From contig JADCLS010000001.1 of assembly GCA_026702845.1 (NCBI GenBank), forward strand, positions 248,001 through 312,000: a stretch of 64,000 nt of DNA. Reading direction: 5' to 3'. The notes beneath the pieces were generated by a model. The model was not told the origin of the DNA, made no database searches, and was given only the letters and a program-made list of their open reading frames with translations. Below, piece by piece: positions 1 to 9,337 of the stretch; within the stretch, counting starts at the first letter, position 1; each line of letters opens with the position of its first letter. The DNA is from Candidatus Heimdallarchaeota archaeon. GTDB lineage: Archaea > Asgardarchaeota > Heimdallarchaeia > Heimdallarchaeales > Kariarchaeaceae. Both the position numbers and the translations under genes were made by a program.

Positions 1-1599
1 ATATTTCTGTATTAAAAGTGCAGCTAATCCTGCAATATGTGGACTTGCCATAGATGTTCCCTGATATCCAACAAGATCATTTTCTACTACATTCATTCCA
101 ACTAGATTACTATCTGCTGAAAGGATGAGTCCAGCACCTTCAGCATATCCTGTTTCAAAATTCAAATATTCTGCAGAATAGGAGCCTCCAGGTGCGACAA
201 CATCCGGTTTTCGAGTATTGAAATTAACTGCATACGATCCAACACTAGAATAATATGCAATCTCATTGAATCTATTTACAGCACCAACAGTCAGAGCATC
301 TTCTGCAGATGCTGGGGAGTAGATCCCACCACTTTCTGGACCTGAATTACCTGCTGATACAACAGGTAGAATACCATTATTAACAAATGAAGTCATAGCA
401 CTATCAAGAGTTGATGAGATTTCTCCTTCTATACCGAGTGAGAGGTTTACAACAACAATATTATATGCTTGTTTATTGTCAATCACCCAATCGATACCAT
501 TGAGAATATTTGATAAAAATCCAGTTCCTTCATCATCAAGTACCTTTACAGCAACTATATTACTAGAATACGCAATTCCTGCATGAGCTGGAAAATTATC
601 TTCTGATTGTTGACTAGGGAGCTGTGGATCAATTGGCATGGTGACCCAACCCTCGTAAGTCTGATCCTGTGCTCCATTAACATTACCGAACCCTACAACG
701 TAATCTCCAGGAGGCAAATTAAATGTATCTTCCAAAAGTCCAGTTTGACTAGATGAGGAACACCCAATACATGGACTTAGGGTCTGAGAATCATAAATAT
801 AGATGCCAGCCCTTGACCCTGGATTATCTGAACCTTCTTCTGCCCAATCCAATCCAGCCGAGATTGTTGTAGTTTGGTTAATATTTGCAACAGTTATATC
901 AAGATACAAATTTCCATCAGGTGGTAGTTTACCTCTAGATGTTTGTGTAATTGTATTTCCTGAACCATAATAACCTGCCGCAATTCCTGCTACATGTGTA
1001 CCATGTCCATCAAGATCTATAGGTGCAGTTTGATTGGAATTCAATGCATTATAGCTAGCTACGATTTTTCCAGTAAATGCTGAATGAGTAAAATCAATTC
1101 CTGAGTCAAGAATAGCAATTGTCTGTTCACTTGACCCTGTATACCCCATGCTCCAAATTCCCTCTCGTACATCAATCTGATTTGATGAGTAGGCAAGATG
1201 TTTAGTTACTACCAAATTCTCCTCAATAACAGCAACTCCATTCATCTGTGAAAGTATTTGAATTGTTTGAGCATCACCTTGAATACGCAGTGCTGGTATG
1301 GAAGAATATGTCTCTGAGATTTCTATCCCTTCTATCCAATGAGGCAAAGATGCAAAATCATCAAATAATACGATCAAATCGCGTTGATCATTAACCTTTT
1401 CTAGATAATCTGCTATGTGATTATTATTTTTATCTACAAGCTTACTATTTTCAAGAATTGCAGTTTTAAGATCTTCTGCAATATTATTCATACTAGAAGT
1501 CAAAACAAACTTCCTATCTAGAGGTATAGGAGCTGCTTGTACTTGTGATTGGCTCATACATAGGATTATTAAAAGTAAAAATAGTTTGATAAATCTCAT
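1..1599 (-). CDS. Subtilisin-like (S8) secreted serine protease, 3' end beyond the window
   Basis: This is a secreted endopeptidase; 533 codons are visible and the reading frame runs off the window edge. It starts with a signal peptide (residues 1-22, hydrophobic LFLLLIILC core) and an inhibitor-I9-like propeptide (about 60-120). The catalytic domain shows the S8 triad: Asp165 in AILDSGID, His199 in DGHGTHVAG and Ser516 in GTSMASPHIAG, with the oxyanion Asn in SAGNSGPES. About 130 residues between the His motif and the VAVKVLDDEG strand are an insert with a beta-rich, PPC-like look (CIGCSSSS, PPGDYVVGF), which is uncommon at this place. The ATG at 1599 is the first in frame ahead of the signal peptide. 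The next gene on the same strand is also secreted. The protease identity is certain; the substrate is unknown. Confidence 0.93.
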   Translation of the reverse strand, partial: MRFIKLFLLLIILCMSQSQVQAAPIPLDRKFVLTSSMNNIAEDLKTAILENSKLVDKNNNHIADYLEKVNDQRDLIVLFDDFASLPHWIEGIEISETYSSIPALRIQGDAQTIQILSQMNGVAVIEENLVVTKHLAYSSNQIDVREGIWSMGYTGSSEQTIAILDSGIDFTHSAFTGKIVASYNALNSNQTAPIDLDGHGTHVAGIAAGYYGSGNTITQTSRGKLPPDGNLYLDITVANINQTTTISAGLDWAEEGSDNPGSRAGIYIYDSQTLSPCIGCSSSSQTGLLEDTFNLPPGDYVVGFGNVNGAQDQTYEGWVTMPIDPQLPSQQSEDNFPAHAGIAYSSNIVAVKVLDDEGTGFLSNILNGIDWVIDNKQAYNIVVVNLSLGIEGEISSTLDSAMTSFVNNGILPVVSAGNSGPESGGIYSPASAEDALTVGAVNRFNEIAYYSSVGSYAVNFNTRKPDVVAPGGSYSAEYLNFETGYAEGAGLILSADSNLVGMNVVENDLVGYQGTSMASPHIAGLAALLIQKY

Positions 1600-1649
1600 T
1601 ACTATGTTAATTCTTTGTTCGTATTTATCATGTTCTAATTCAACTTGAA

Positions 1650-3443
1650 TTAATATTTTCTTCGTCTAGCCGTAATGACAGCTATTCCAATTCCAAGAAC
1701 AGTGAATACTAAGTTGATTGGGGAATCAGTAGTTGTTGTAGGTGGGATATATTCAGAGAGCACTTCTATCTCAGTACTGAAGGAATTACCTGCCTTATCA
1801 AAAACGGTCAATGTAATGATGAAATATCCACCTTTACGATAGACGTGACTAGCTTGATCTAGATCTGTAGCATTTATGGCAATACCATCTCCAAAATCAA
1901 CTTCTGCGAATTTCACACCACTTCCAGTTGCTTCAGCATCTGCAAAGGAGAAGAAAATAGTGATCTTCCCTTTGCTATCCGTTTTTGTTTCACTAGTGGC
2001 AGCGAAGTTTGCTGTTGGTGGAATTGTATCTATATGAAACAGTACTAATACAGTTCGTGATCTGTTTAGATCATTGAATGCAGTAATCCAAGCAGAATGA
2101 TTTCCATTAATTATCGTTTCATTACCAAATGATACGGTGCCATTGATTTTGTCAGTTATATCAATTTCAGCTGTATAATTTGAGGTGAGTGTTGCATTGA
2201 GTATTTCTCCACGGATAGTACTAAATTTGAACTCTATTGTTGCATTCTGCTTATTCAAAATGGTATAATTACCACTTAGAATATCTATAGTTGGTCTGGA
2301 ATCTTGAATAGTAATCCGAGCGGGTACTGATTCATTATAGATACCAGTCTTGAATTCAACAAATGCTTGTATTTCTACGACTTGTGAAACATTAAAAGTC
2401 CCAAAATCATACTGATAAACATGTTCTGTAGTGTTGAAATTATTTGAATCATTGTTCAAACTGTAACTAATATTTGCAGGGAATGCATTGATAGTCCAGT
2501 TAGTTGCCTCAGCATTATCGCTGTCATTATTGAATGATCTGTAACGTACATAGAATGCATCATCATCAGTTTGGTTATAGGCTGTAACGTTGAGTTTGAT
2601 ATGATCGATATCAGTATACTGTGAGGTAATTTCTGAGAAGGCCTTGGTAAAGGAGAAGCCATTAGTGAGTATGTGAACTTTTTCAGTTTCAGGGTTAATA
2701 GCTTCACGTTCCCAACCATATTCCGTATAGGCTGAGAAGAATACCATTCTTTGGGTCAGTGTATAATTGTACTCATAAGTATTGATATTTCCTGATCTGC
2801 TAACATTACTCATGATTATTTTTGTGGCAATAGAGCTGAAAGGCTCAGTAGCATTATTCCCTAAAGCAAGGGTCAAGGTAAGATTATCATGGGGATCAAC
2901 AACAGTATATCTGATCGTTACCTCCTTACCTATTGGAGCGTAATATTGATCATTTCGAGCTTCTGCTCCAAGAATAGTTGAGAATTTTGGATACTGAGGA
3001 CCATCAATAATCCAGAGTGGATGTGCATCCAACCCATCAAATCGATCAAATTCTTCATTTGTACCGTTATCAAAGGATACACTCCACGCATAGGCATAGA
3101 ACTCCGTATATGAGCTGACATTAATATCCACTGAATAGGTGCTTTTTCCTTGAAAACTTGATACTTTGGTTAAGTTCATTGCAGTGTTGATATTTTCTGT
3201 TAAATTACTGCCAGTTCCCAGAAGTTTAACACCATCCACATCGAACCTATCTGCAGTGTAAGTGATGGTTATTGTTTCGTTAATATTGTAAAAGAAACTA
3301 CCTGCTGGTGTTCCATCAGGAGTAATAGAGACGAACTCAGCTGCAGGAACTTCTCCAGCAGTCTGAGCATAAATTGGTGTCATGGGTAAGCTACTTAGAC
3401 ACAACATAGCTAATAGCAGTACAAACTTTAACTTCATTATCAC
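1650..3443 (-). CDS. Large secreted surface protein with PKD-like domain and C-terminal membrane anchor
   Basis: The 597 residues begin with a signal peptide (about 1-27, ending near IYAQT). A long beta-rich ectodomain follows, full of N-glycosylation sequons (many NxT/NxS), and then a PKD-like Ig fold at about 490-565 (VDFGDG and YFIITLTVFDKAGN). The end is a short Thr linker (PTTTTDSP), one membrane helix and a basic RRRKY tail. That tripartite tail resembles the CTERM-type anchoring or sorting signals described for archaeal surface proteins. I infer a cell-envelope or S-layer-associated role. No enzymatic motif was found. It lies 50 bp upstream of the subtilase on the same strand, so it could be a partner or a substrate. 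Confidence 0.75.
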   Translation of the reverse strand: MIMKLKFVLLLAMLCLSSLPMTPIYAQTAGEVPAAEFVSITPDGTPAGSFFYNINETITITYTADRFDVDGVKLLGTGSNLTENINTAMNLTKVSSFQGKSTYSVDINVSSYTEFYAYAWSVSFDNGTNEEFDRFDGLDAHPLWIIDGPQYPKFSTILGAEARNDQYYAPIGKEVTIRYTVVDPHDNLTLTLALGNNATEPFSSIATKIIMSNVSRSGNINTYEYNYTLTQRMVFFSAYTEYGWEREAINPETEKVHILTNGFSFTKAFSEITSQYTDIDHIKLNVTAYNQTDDDAFYVRYRSFNNDSDNAEATNWTINAFPANISYSLNNDSNNFNTTEHVYQYDFGTFNVSQVVEIQAFVEFKTGIYNESVPARITIQDSRPTIDILSGNYTILNKQNATIEFKFSTIRGEILNATLTSNYTAEIDITDKINGTVSFGNETIINGNHSAWITAFNDLNRSRTVLVLFHIDTIPPTANFAATSETKTDSKGKITIFFSFADAEATGSGVKFAEVDFGDGIAINATDLDQASHVYRKGGYFIITLTVFDKAGNSFSTEIEVLSEYIPPTTTTDSPINLVFTVLGIGIAVITARRRKY

Positions 3444-3534
3444 AACTCACTAAATTGAGATTATATAATTGTGTGCAAAAACTCGGTAAATAAATACTAA
3501 TCGATATTGTAGTAGATAGGTTGTCACAAATTTC

Positions 3535-5622
3535 CTATTGGGTTAATAGTAGTGGCTGTAATGCATCTTCATTGATCTGGTTTCTGCAAATTGGACAGAA
3601 TTTCTTAATTTTTAGCCATTCACGTATGTGGGTATCATGAGATGGATTGGAACAATGTGGACAGATTACTATCTTTTCAGAGCTGTTCATTTTACTTCTA
3701 CATACACTACATTCAGGTGGAGGGTTGAAACACTCTGGGCAAGGTTCTCTGAAATTTGTTAACAGAGTGCCACATTCAAAACATTTTGGCTTCTCCTTGA
3801 ATTTGTACAATCCTCTTGTCCTAATGAATTTCTTATCCTTTATGTATCCTTGATAATATCCAAAACCTATCAAGTATGAGATATCCAAATTTAACTCATC
3901 AAATGTCCAATCAAGAATTTTCTGTAGTTTGGATAATTTGATACGGTGAACTACGATTTTCTCAAGATTTAGTATCAACAACCTAAGATCATGATCCAAT
4001 GTTTCAATAGAATCTATTGGGATATTTTCATAAAATTCAAGTATTGTGAATACTTGTTTATGGGTTTTTATTCTAAGTAATCCAGAACCACTCAGAAAAT
4101 ATACCCGTCTATATATTTCAATATTTGATAAATTGAAGATATCACGAAGTTTCTTAAGTGGTACTTCCTTATTTGTTACCAAATAGCAGAATATCTGTTG
4201 ATCTACTAGATCAAGATTATTAAGCTGTATCAGAGGAGGAATTCTCGGTTGAGATTTCATGGTTAAAAATGCGTTTGAGATATCTGGATCTCCGATATTT
4301 CTTGATATGAATGCCAGTGCTCGTTCCTGAGTTTGTACTTTATTTAATTCCAATAGGGCTCCGAGTTTAGCCATGGATACCTTTCCTTCTGAGATAAGTG
4401 CTCCTATAGTTATTCTCTCCCAATCCTCAAAGGTGACATATTCCTGAGATATGGCCCTAGTTGTTTTCAAATTGAAGAATTTCATTGAAATTAATGAACC
4501 ATCAATGAAACCGTGAAGATATAGGTCAATAATCCCCTTCATCACATTATGATAGGGGATTTCCATTCTATCAGAAATTTCTGATAGATAGATTTTCTTT
4601 TTGGTTTGAATTAATCCAAGTAATGACCTATAGGAAATAAGAGAATTTCGATCTATCTCTTCAATTGTTTTATCTGTATCAAAATTCGGATTAGCTATCG
4701 GAATTAATTGATCTCGTTCATTCATTCTGAATTCAAATTCACGAGTACCATTTACTAGTGATACTATTCTTAAGACCTCACTTATTTTCATTTTCATAAA
4801 ATTTGCGATCTCTTTAAGATTAATTCCTCTTTGTAAACAACTGAGGCCTATTATCATCCTTTCCTCATTACTCATCATGCTTAGTACTCTCTGATGAAAA
4901 GGAATAAGAAAATTCTTGATTTTCACTTGTATTTCAAATTTTTTGAGAATACCTGAAGATATATCAAAACTGCAAAGTATTAGGTCAGAAAGTATTAATT
5001 CTACAAGGTTGATTTGAATAATATGCTCAGGTAATTCCAGTGCATCAGCAATGCCATTTAGTGAAACCGATTCTTTTAACCTGACATATCCTACTAGTTG
5101 CTTTTCAATATCCCCTATTTCATCCTCAGATTTTTTCTCTAACTTATAATACACGATAACATTGAACGTTTCATTATCATTGAATTCAACTGAAATAACT
5201 CCCCAAGCAATGAACCTAGCAATATATTGTACTATTGCCTCATAATTAAGAGAGAATGCTTGTTCGAGTTCTGATAATGAGACAATATATCTAGCCTTGA
5301 TATATGCAAGGAGTGTCAATTCTTCTAGGTCCATTCGGGGCGTTTGCTGTAATATGCTATAATTCAATTTTTTCAAGATAAATGAAGTACGCGTGAATTC
5401 ACCCTCACAAAAATCACTCTGCATGATTCTTCCCAATTTCTCCTCCACATCGAGTCTAGGCAGTTCAAGTACCTGTTCCAACAACTTGATTTTAACATCC
5501 TTAACAAAAAGAATGATTCCAATGAGGGTGGCAATATCCTTATCTGATAAATCTCCCATGTATGGTTTAACATGGTTGATGGGATCGATTCCTTCCTCTT
5601 TTATTGGTATGAATTGTGACAA
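3535..5622 (-). CDS. Tandem winged-helix repeat protein with C-terminal zinc ribbon and RING-type finger
   Basis: This 695-residue soluble protein has about eight repeats of 50-60 residues, each reading like a winged helix (helix, a turn such as VSLSEL, recognition-like helix, then a wing with a G(V/F)I motif), near residues 25-75, 98-150, 170-225, 250-300, 320-375, 395-445, 470-525 and 540-595. A zinc ribbon (C614, C617, C628, C631) is followed by a cross-brace finger: C638-x2-C641-x12-C654-x2-C657-x4-H662-x2-H665-x10-C676-x2-C679. Its HIREWL and CPICR segments match RING-H2 E2-contact positions. RING fingers are typical of ubiquitin E3 ligases, and stacked winged helices occur in cullins and UFL1. 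I infer a candidate Asgard E3-type scaffold; a transcription-related role is the alternative. A JAMM protease gene lies 3.7 kb away. Confidence 0.6.
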   Translation of the reverse strand: MSQFIPIKEEGIDPINHVKPYMGDLSDKDIATLIGIILFVKDVKIKLLEQVLELPRLDVEEKLGRIMQSDFCEGEFTRTSFILKKLNYSILQQTPRMDLEELTLLAYIKARYIVSLSELEQAFSLNYEAIVQYIARFIAWGVISVEFNDNETFNVIVYYKLEKKSEDEIGDIEKQLVGYVRLKESVSLNGIADALELPEHIIQINLVELILSDLILCSFDISSGILKKFEIQVKIKNFLIPFHQRVLSMMSNEERMIIGLSCLQRGINLKEIANFMKMKISEVLRIVSLVNGTREFEFRMNERDQLIPIANPNFDTDKTIEEIDRNSLISYRSLLGLIQTKKKIYLSEISDRMEIPYHNVMKGIIDLYLHGFIDGSLISMKFFNLKTTRAISQEYVTFEDWERITIGALISEGKVSMAKLGALLELNKVQTQERALAFISRNIGDPDISNAFLTMKSQPRIPPLIQLNNLDLVDQQIFCYLVTNKEVPLKKLRDIFNLSNIEIYRRVYFLSGSGLLRIKTHKQVFTILEFYENIPIDSIETLDHDLRLLILNLEKIVVHRIKLSKLQKILDWTFDELNLDISYLIGFGYYQGYIKDKKFIRTRGLYKFKEKPKCFECGTLLTNFREPCPECFNPPPECSVCRSKMNSSEKIVICPHCSNPSHDTHIREWLKIKKFCPICRNQINEDALQPLLLTQ

Positions 5623-5697
5623 TTTACTACCTCAGGTCTAACTAAGCTTGATCATTCAATCCTTTTATAGATTTCAGAATGGAAATACATCATTTCT

Positions 5698-6306
5698 TCA
5701 AATTTGTTTTAAAAATTCCTTGTGGATACGACTATCATTTGTTAATTCAGGATGGAATGTGGAGGCTAAGATATTACCTTGTTTTATAAGAACTGGGTGA
5801 TTTTGAAAAGTAAGAAGTGTCTCAACATTATCTCCTACTGATTTAATAATAGGTGCACGAATGAAAACTGCTGGGAGCGGTTCTTCACCAAAATACTCCG
5901 ATAGTAAATGTGTAGAAAATGAGTCCTTTTGTCTACCATAACCATTTCTAAGGATGTTAATATCTAAAAATGGGAATGCACCTTCTGATTCAGGAGATTC
6001 TTCGTTTCTCCTCACTGATTTTGCCATGAGTATTGCACCTGCACAAGTACCAAATGCAGGCAGACCACCTTCCAATTTTGATCTCACAGCTTGCAGCATG
6101 CCATTTTTTCTTCCAATGAGTATCATTGCTGTACTCTCACCACCAGGCATAACAATTCCATCGATTTTATCTAATTCCTCTGGTAACACAATGTGAAGAA
6201 TCTCAATTTCCATCCTCAGATCTGCAGCAGCTCTACGTAAGGCTTGCTCATGCTCCACTATTGCGCCTTGTATACCAAGTATTCCAATGGTCTTCATCAA
6301 TCTCAT
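5698..6306 (-). CDS. pdxT: Pyridoxal 5'-phosphate synthase glutaminase subunit PdxT
   Basis: This subunit hydrolyses glutamine and channels ammonia to PdxS for direct PLP synthesis from ribose 5-phosphate and glyceraldehyde 3-phosphate. At 202 residues it has the family length. Visible motifs are the N-terminal GILGIQGA strand, PGGESTA (oxyanion loop), the nucleophile Cys88 in FGTCAGAILMA, and the His185/Glu187 pair in FHPEL near the C-terminus, which complete the class I glutaminase triad. The ATG at 6306 is used here; Met4 (6297) is an equally good start. The partner pdxS is on the same strand upstream, separated by a roadblock-like gene. Identity is firm. Confidence 0.96.
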   Translation of the reverse strand: MRLMKTIGILGIQGAIVEHEQALRRAAADLRMEIEILHIVLPEELDKIDGIVMPGGESTAMILIGRKNGMLQAVRSKLEGGLPAFGTCAGAILMAKSVRRNEESPESEGAFPFLDINILRNGYGRQKDSFSTHLLSEYFGEEPLPAVFIRAPIIKSVGDNVETLLTFQNHPVLIKQGNILASTFHPELTNDSRIHKEFLKQI

Positions 6307-6354
6307 ATAATTTGAAATATTTTTACGGTTTAGGGTAGATTCACAATCAATATC

Positions 6355-6837
6355 TCAGATATTATCCAATTTGCTTAGTGCATCTAAGAATGCATCACCA
6401 GTAAGTTCCTCTATGGACATGGCCTCCACAACTGTTTCTGCTTCATGTTCATAATGCTCTTCACTATCAAGGTCAAATAATTTAATCAATTCCATATCCA
6501 ATTGCTTGTTAATGGCCTGTGAAATGCCTAATGAGCAAATTGTTTTTATCGTATTAGATTGAACCGCTATATTGAGTTTACGTTCAAGCTCTTTTTGATC
6601 AATTCCGCTATTTGAATCGAATGAAAAGATGATAATATTATCTGTAAGTGGTTTGAAATATATCATCTGTTTTTTCATGATAATAGAGTTTAGCTCATCT
6701 CCGAGCTCCTTTGAGAAGGCAATGATAGCACCTGAAAGAGCACTGAATAATACGTCATCCAATCCATCATCCTTCACATAGGACTTGTGATATATGGTGA
6801 TGCCATCATTTGAGATGATAGTGATATGACGCAGCAT
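6355..6837 (-). CDS. Small roadblock/longin-like domain protein
   Basis: This 160-residue soluble protein reads as an alpha/beta domain of the roadblock/longin type. An N-terminal strand pair (HITIISNDGITIYHKSY) leads to a helix with small residues (LFSALSGAIIAFSKEL), then two further strands (MIYFKPL, NIIIFSFD) and a C-terminal helix, followed by an acidic tail. Domains of this kind dimerise and bind or regulate small GTPases, and they are expanded in Asgard archaea. The fold call comes from pattern alone and no catalytic residues are expected. It sits between pdxS (179 bp upstream) and pdxT (48 bp downstream) on the same strand, so it is probably co-transcribed with the PLP genes. No GTPase gene is in the window. 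Confidence 0.5.
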   Translation of the reverse strand: MLRHITIISNDGITIYHKSYVKDDGLDDVLFSALSGAIIAFSKELGDELNSIIMKKQMIYFKPLTDNIIIFSFDSNSGIDQKELERKLNIAVQSNTIKTICSLGISQAINKQLDMELIKLFDLDSEEHYEHEAETVVEAMSIEELTGDAFLDALSKLDNI

Positions 6838-7016
6838 TCTCTAATTTATTTATAATCCTAGTAAAATATAAAAATGCTAGCATTAATCTCTTGCAAAATT
6901 CATCAAAAAAAGTTCTAGTAGGAAAATACGCATATTTGAAATCGAAATATTTCTTATATACAGGTCATTTTGGAGTTATTATCCTTTTATTAACTCTTAT
7001 GCTACCGAATATATAT

Positions 7017-7976
7017 TTAAATAGTGGATCCTCTTGATTGTATCTTCTCATCTTCTTGCATCTTGAAAGCATCGATTCCAGGCATTGAGAGCTTTTCATT
7101 TACCATTGATTGAGCTTCAAGAACTTTGTCGGGATTATTCCAGTGAGTAACAGCATATACAATTGCAGCAGCGCGATTCTCTGGATCTTCTGACTTGTAT
7201 ATTCCAGAACCAACAAATACGCCATCAGAGCCCATCAACATCATCATAGCACCATCTGCAGGAGTTGCAACACCGCCAGCTGCAAAATTCACAACGGGTA
7301 GTCTCCCTAGTTCTGCTGTACGAAGTGCTGTCTCATAACTTACCTTCATCTCTCTTGCCTTGATCATCAATTCCTGAGCATTATCCTTGAGTGAAACTAG
7401 TTCTGCAATTCCTAGCTGTACATCTCTCATGTGTCGAACAGCCTCTTGAACATCTCCAGTACCTGCTTCTCCCTTTGTCCTAATCATTGCGCTTCCCTCT
7501 TCTATTCTCCTGAGGGCTTCTCCAAGATTTCTGCAACCATTAACAAAAGGCACAGTGAAGGGCCATTTCCAAATGTGTGAGGCTTGATTTGCTGGGGTGA
7601 GTACTTCAGATTCATCAATCATATCTACACCAATCTCCTGGAGCAATTGTGCTTCTAGTGTATGACCAATTCTAGCCTTAGCCATTACAGGAATTGATAT
7701 ATTGTCCATAACATCCTGTATGGCGGAGGTTGTGGCCATACGAGCAACACCACCAATCGCACGGATATCAGCAGGCAGTTTGTCCAGTACCATTACTGCA
7801 ACAGCACCAGCATCTTCTGCAATACCTGCTTGGGTGGGATTGGTTACGTCCATTACTACTCCATGCTGTACCATCTTTGCAAATCCTCGTTTCAATTCAG
7901 TAGATCCCAGTTGGATCTCAACATCAGTATAACTCTTAAGTGGTTTGAAACCTTTCAAATCTGTCATTAATTCCAA
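7017..7976 (-). CDS. pdxS: Pyridoxal 5'-phosphate synthase lyase subunit PdxS
   Basis: PdxS is a (beta/alpha)8 enzyme that condenses ribose 5-phosphate, glyceraldehyde 3-phosphate and PdxT-derived ammonia into PLP, usually as a dodecamer carrying PdxT subunits. At 319 residues it is within the family range. Diagnostic segments are [11 protein letters not shown] with the conserved Asp43, VMAKARIGH carrying the Schiff-base Lys100, [11 protein letters not shown] with the second lysine, and a glycine-rich phosphate site ([28 protein letters not shown]). It is followed on the same strand by a roadblock-like gene and then pdxT. An MFS gene lies 57 bp upstream in the same direction. Confidence 0.97.
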   Translation of the reverse strand: MELMTDLKGFKPLKSYTDVEIQLGSTELKRGFAKMVQHGVVMDVTNPTQAGIAEDAGAVAVMVLDKLPADIRAIGGVARMATTSAIQDVMDNISIPVMAKARIGHTLEAQLLQEIGVDMIDESEVLTPANQASHIWKWPFTVPFVNGCRNLGEALRRIEEGSAMIRTKGEAGTGDVQEAVRHMRDVQLGIAELVSLKDNAQELMIKAREMKVSYETALRTAELGRLPVVNFAAGGVATPADGAMMMLMGSDGVFVGSGIYKSEDPENRAAAIVYAVTHWNNPDKVLEAQSMVNEKLSMPGIDAFKMQEDEKIQSRGSTI

Positions 7977-8033
7977 AAGAACCTTACATTTGTATTAATT
8001 TATTGATATAATTATTTTTTTTTGGCTACAAAT

Positions 8034-9257
8034 TCATACTTTCTTGCTAAATTTAAAATCCGAAATGGGTTTGATGGCTAGAAATAGACTAAGAATACAA
8101 AGTAATATAGGAATAAATAGAGATACTTGCATTAATTCTGCAAGACTTACCAATAAATAACCACCTGCAAGAAATTGACCTAGATTTGATAAACTGGTAT
8201 ATATGGAAAATATTGTACCCTCGTGATCTTTGGATGACGATTCTTGTATGGTTTTCAACTGATAAGCCTCATAAGCCCCTGTAATCAATCCAATGATAAT
8301 AAGAAAACTCATCTGAAGTACTCTTGAATCACTGACAATAAATACTAGACCAAATAGCAAGATTAGGCTGAATAATGAACTAAGGAAGCTGAAACTTCTT
8401 CGTGTATCATGAGTATCAAAAATAAAGCCATTTAATACAGCACCTATTAATGAACCTATTGCAAAGAATAACGATCCTAAGCCGATAGTAGAGTAATCAA
8501 ATAGGAATTCCTTTTCCATTATAATGGGAAGGATAGGAACAATTGCTAATGATGAACCGGTGAGTACCATAAATTGCATTCGGTCAGCAAAATTATACTG
8601 CTGATCCTCAACTAATAACTCACGTAATTCACCAATTATTATTTTCAATGTTCTTCCTGATTGTGTGTACTCTATCTGGGGGAGAATGAGTACGATAATT
8701 GATATGGAAATACCAAATACAGATGCTAGAGAAAACATGGATTGCCAGCTGATGTGGTCAACTAACCAAGGGGAGAGACTTGCTGCCATTCCAATTCCAA
8801 AACCTCGAGCACCCCAAGCTACTCCTTGTGTTCTTCCTGCATACTCATCTGGAGTGATCTCTACTATCTGTCCATCAATAACGGTATCTGCGAGCGCAGA
8901 ACCAGTTGCCAGAGCGAATCCTGAGATGAAAAACCCCAGGGTAGCCGCAGAGTGAATACCAATAGTTAACCATCCATATGCACTGAATGCAGTTGCAATT
9001 ATCAGAAACGGTTTACGTCTTCCAAAATTGCGAATTGGATAGTTATCTGTAATCATTCCAAAAATAAACTTTACATACCACGGACTTACAATGGTTGTGC
9101 TTATGGCTGTAGCCTTAGCATAACTCATGACAAACTCGTTTTTTATGTATAAGGGAAGTAATAATACCATCGATCCTAGTGAATAGCCCTGACCTAAGTA
9201 GAAGAAAGCCATGATGACTAGGTAATATATTTTGAATTTGGATGAGTCATAGGGCAT
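8034..9257 (-). CDS. MFS transporter, BT1/folate-biopterin-like
   Basis: This 407-residue integral membrane protein has about 12 hydrophobic helices. After the first two helices comes a signature cytosolic loop (SPWYVKFIFGMITD and then GRRKPFLI) typical of the major facilitator superfamily. The PWYVKxxxG segment recalls BT1 (folate-biopterin) carriers, whose consensus includes a similar Pro-Trp before the loop. A central hydrophilic loop (about 190-220) separates the two six-helix halves. It is 57 bp upstream of pdxS in the same direction, so co-transcription is plausible. A cofactor or vitamin-related substrate is an inference from the loop motif and the neighbour only. Confidence 0.75.
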   Translation of the reverse strand: MPYDSSKFKIYYLVIMAFFYLGQGYSLGSMVLLLPLYIKNEFVMSYAKATAISTTIVSPWYVKFIFGMITDNYPIRNFGRRKPFLIIATAFSAYGWLTIGIHSAATLGFFISGFALATGSALADTVIDGQIVEITPDEYAGRTQGVAWGARGFGIGMAASLSPWLVDHISWQSMFSLASVFGISISIIVLILPQIEYTQSGRTLKIIIGELRELLVEDQQYNFADRMQFMVLTGSSLAIVPILPIIMEKEFLFDYSTIGLGSLFFAIGSLIGAVLNGFIFDTHDTRRSFSFLSSLFSLILLFGLVFIVSDSRVLQMSFLIIIGLITGAYEAYQLKTIQESSSKDHEGTIFSIYTSLSNLGQFLAGGYLLVSLAELMQVSLFIPILLCILSLFLAIKPISDFKFSKKV

Positions 9258-9337
9258 TATCCCTTGAATTGCATCTTTATATTTGAACTGATATGGTAAA
9301 AACAGGGAATAATCCTATTCTCTGATCTTATTTTCTA

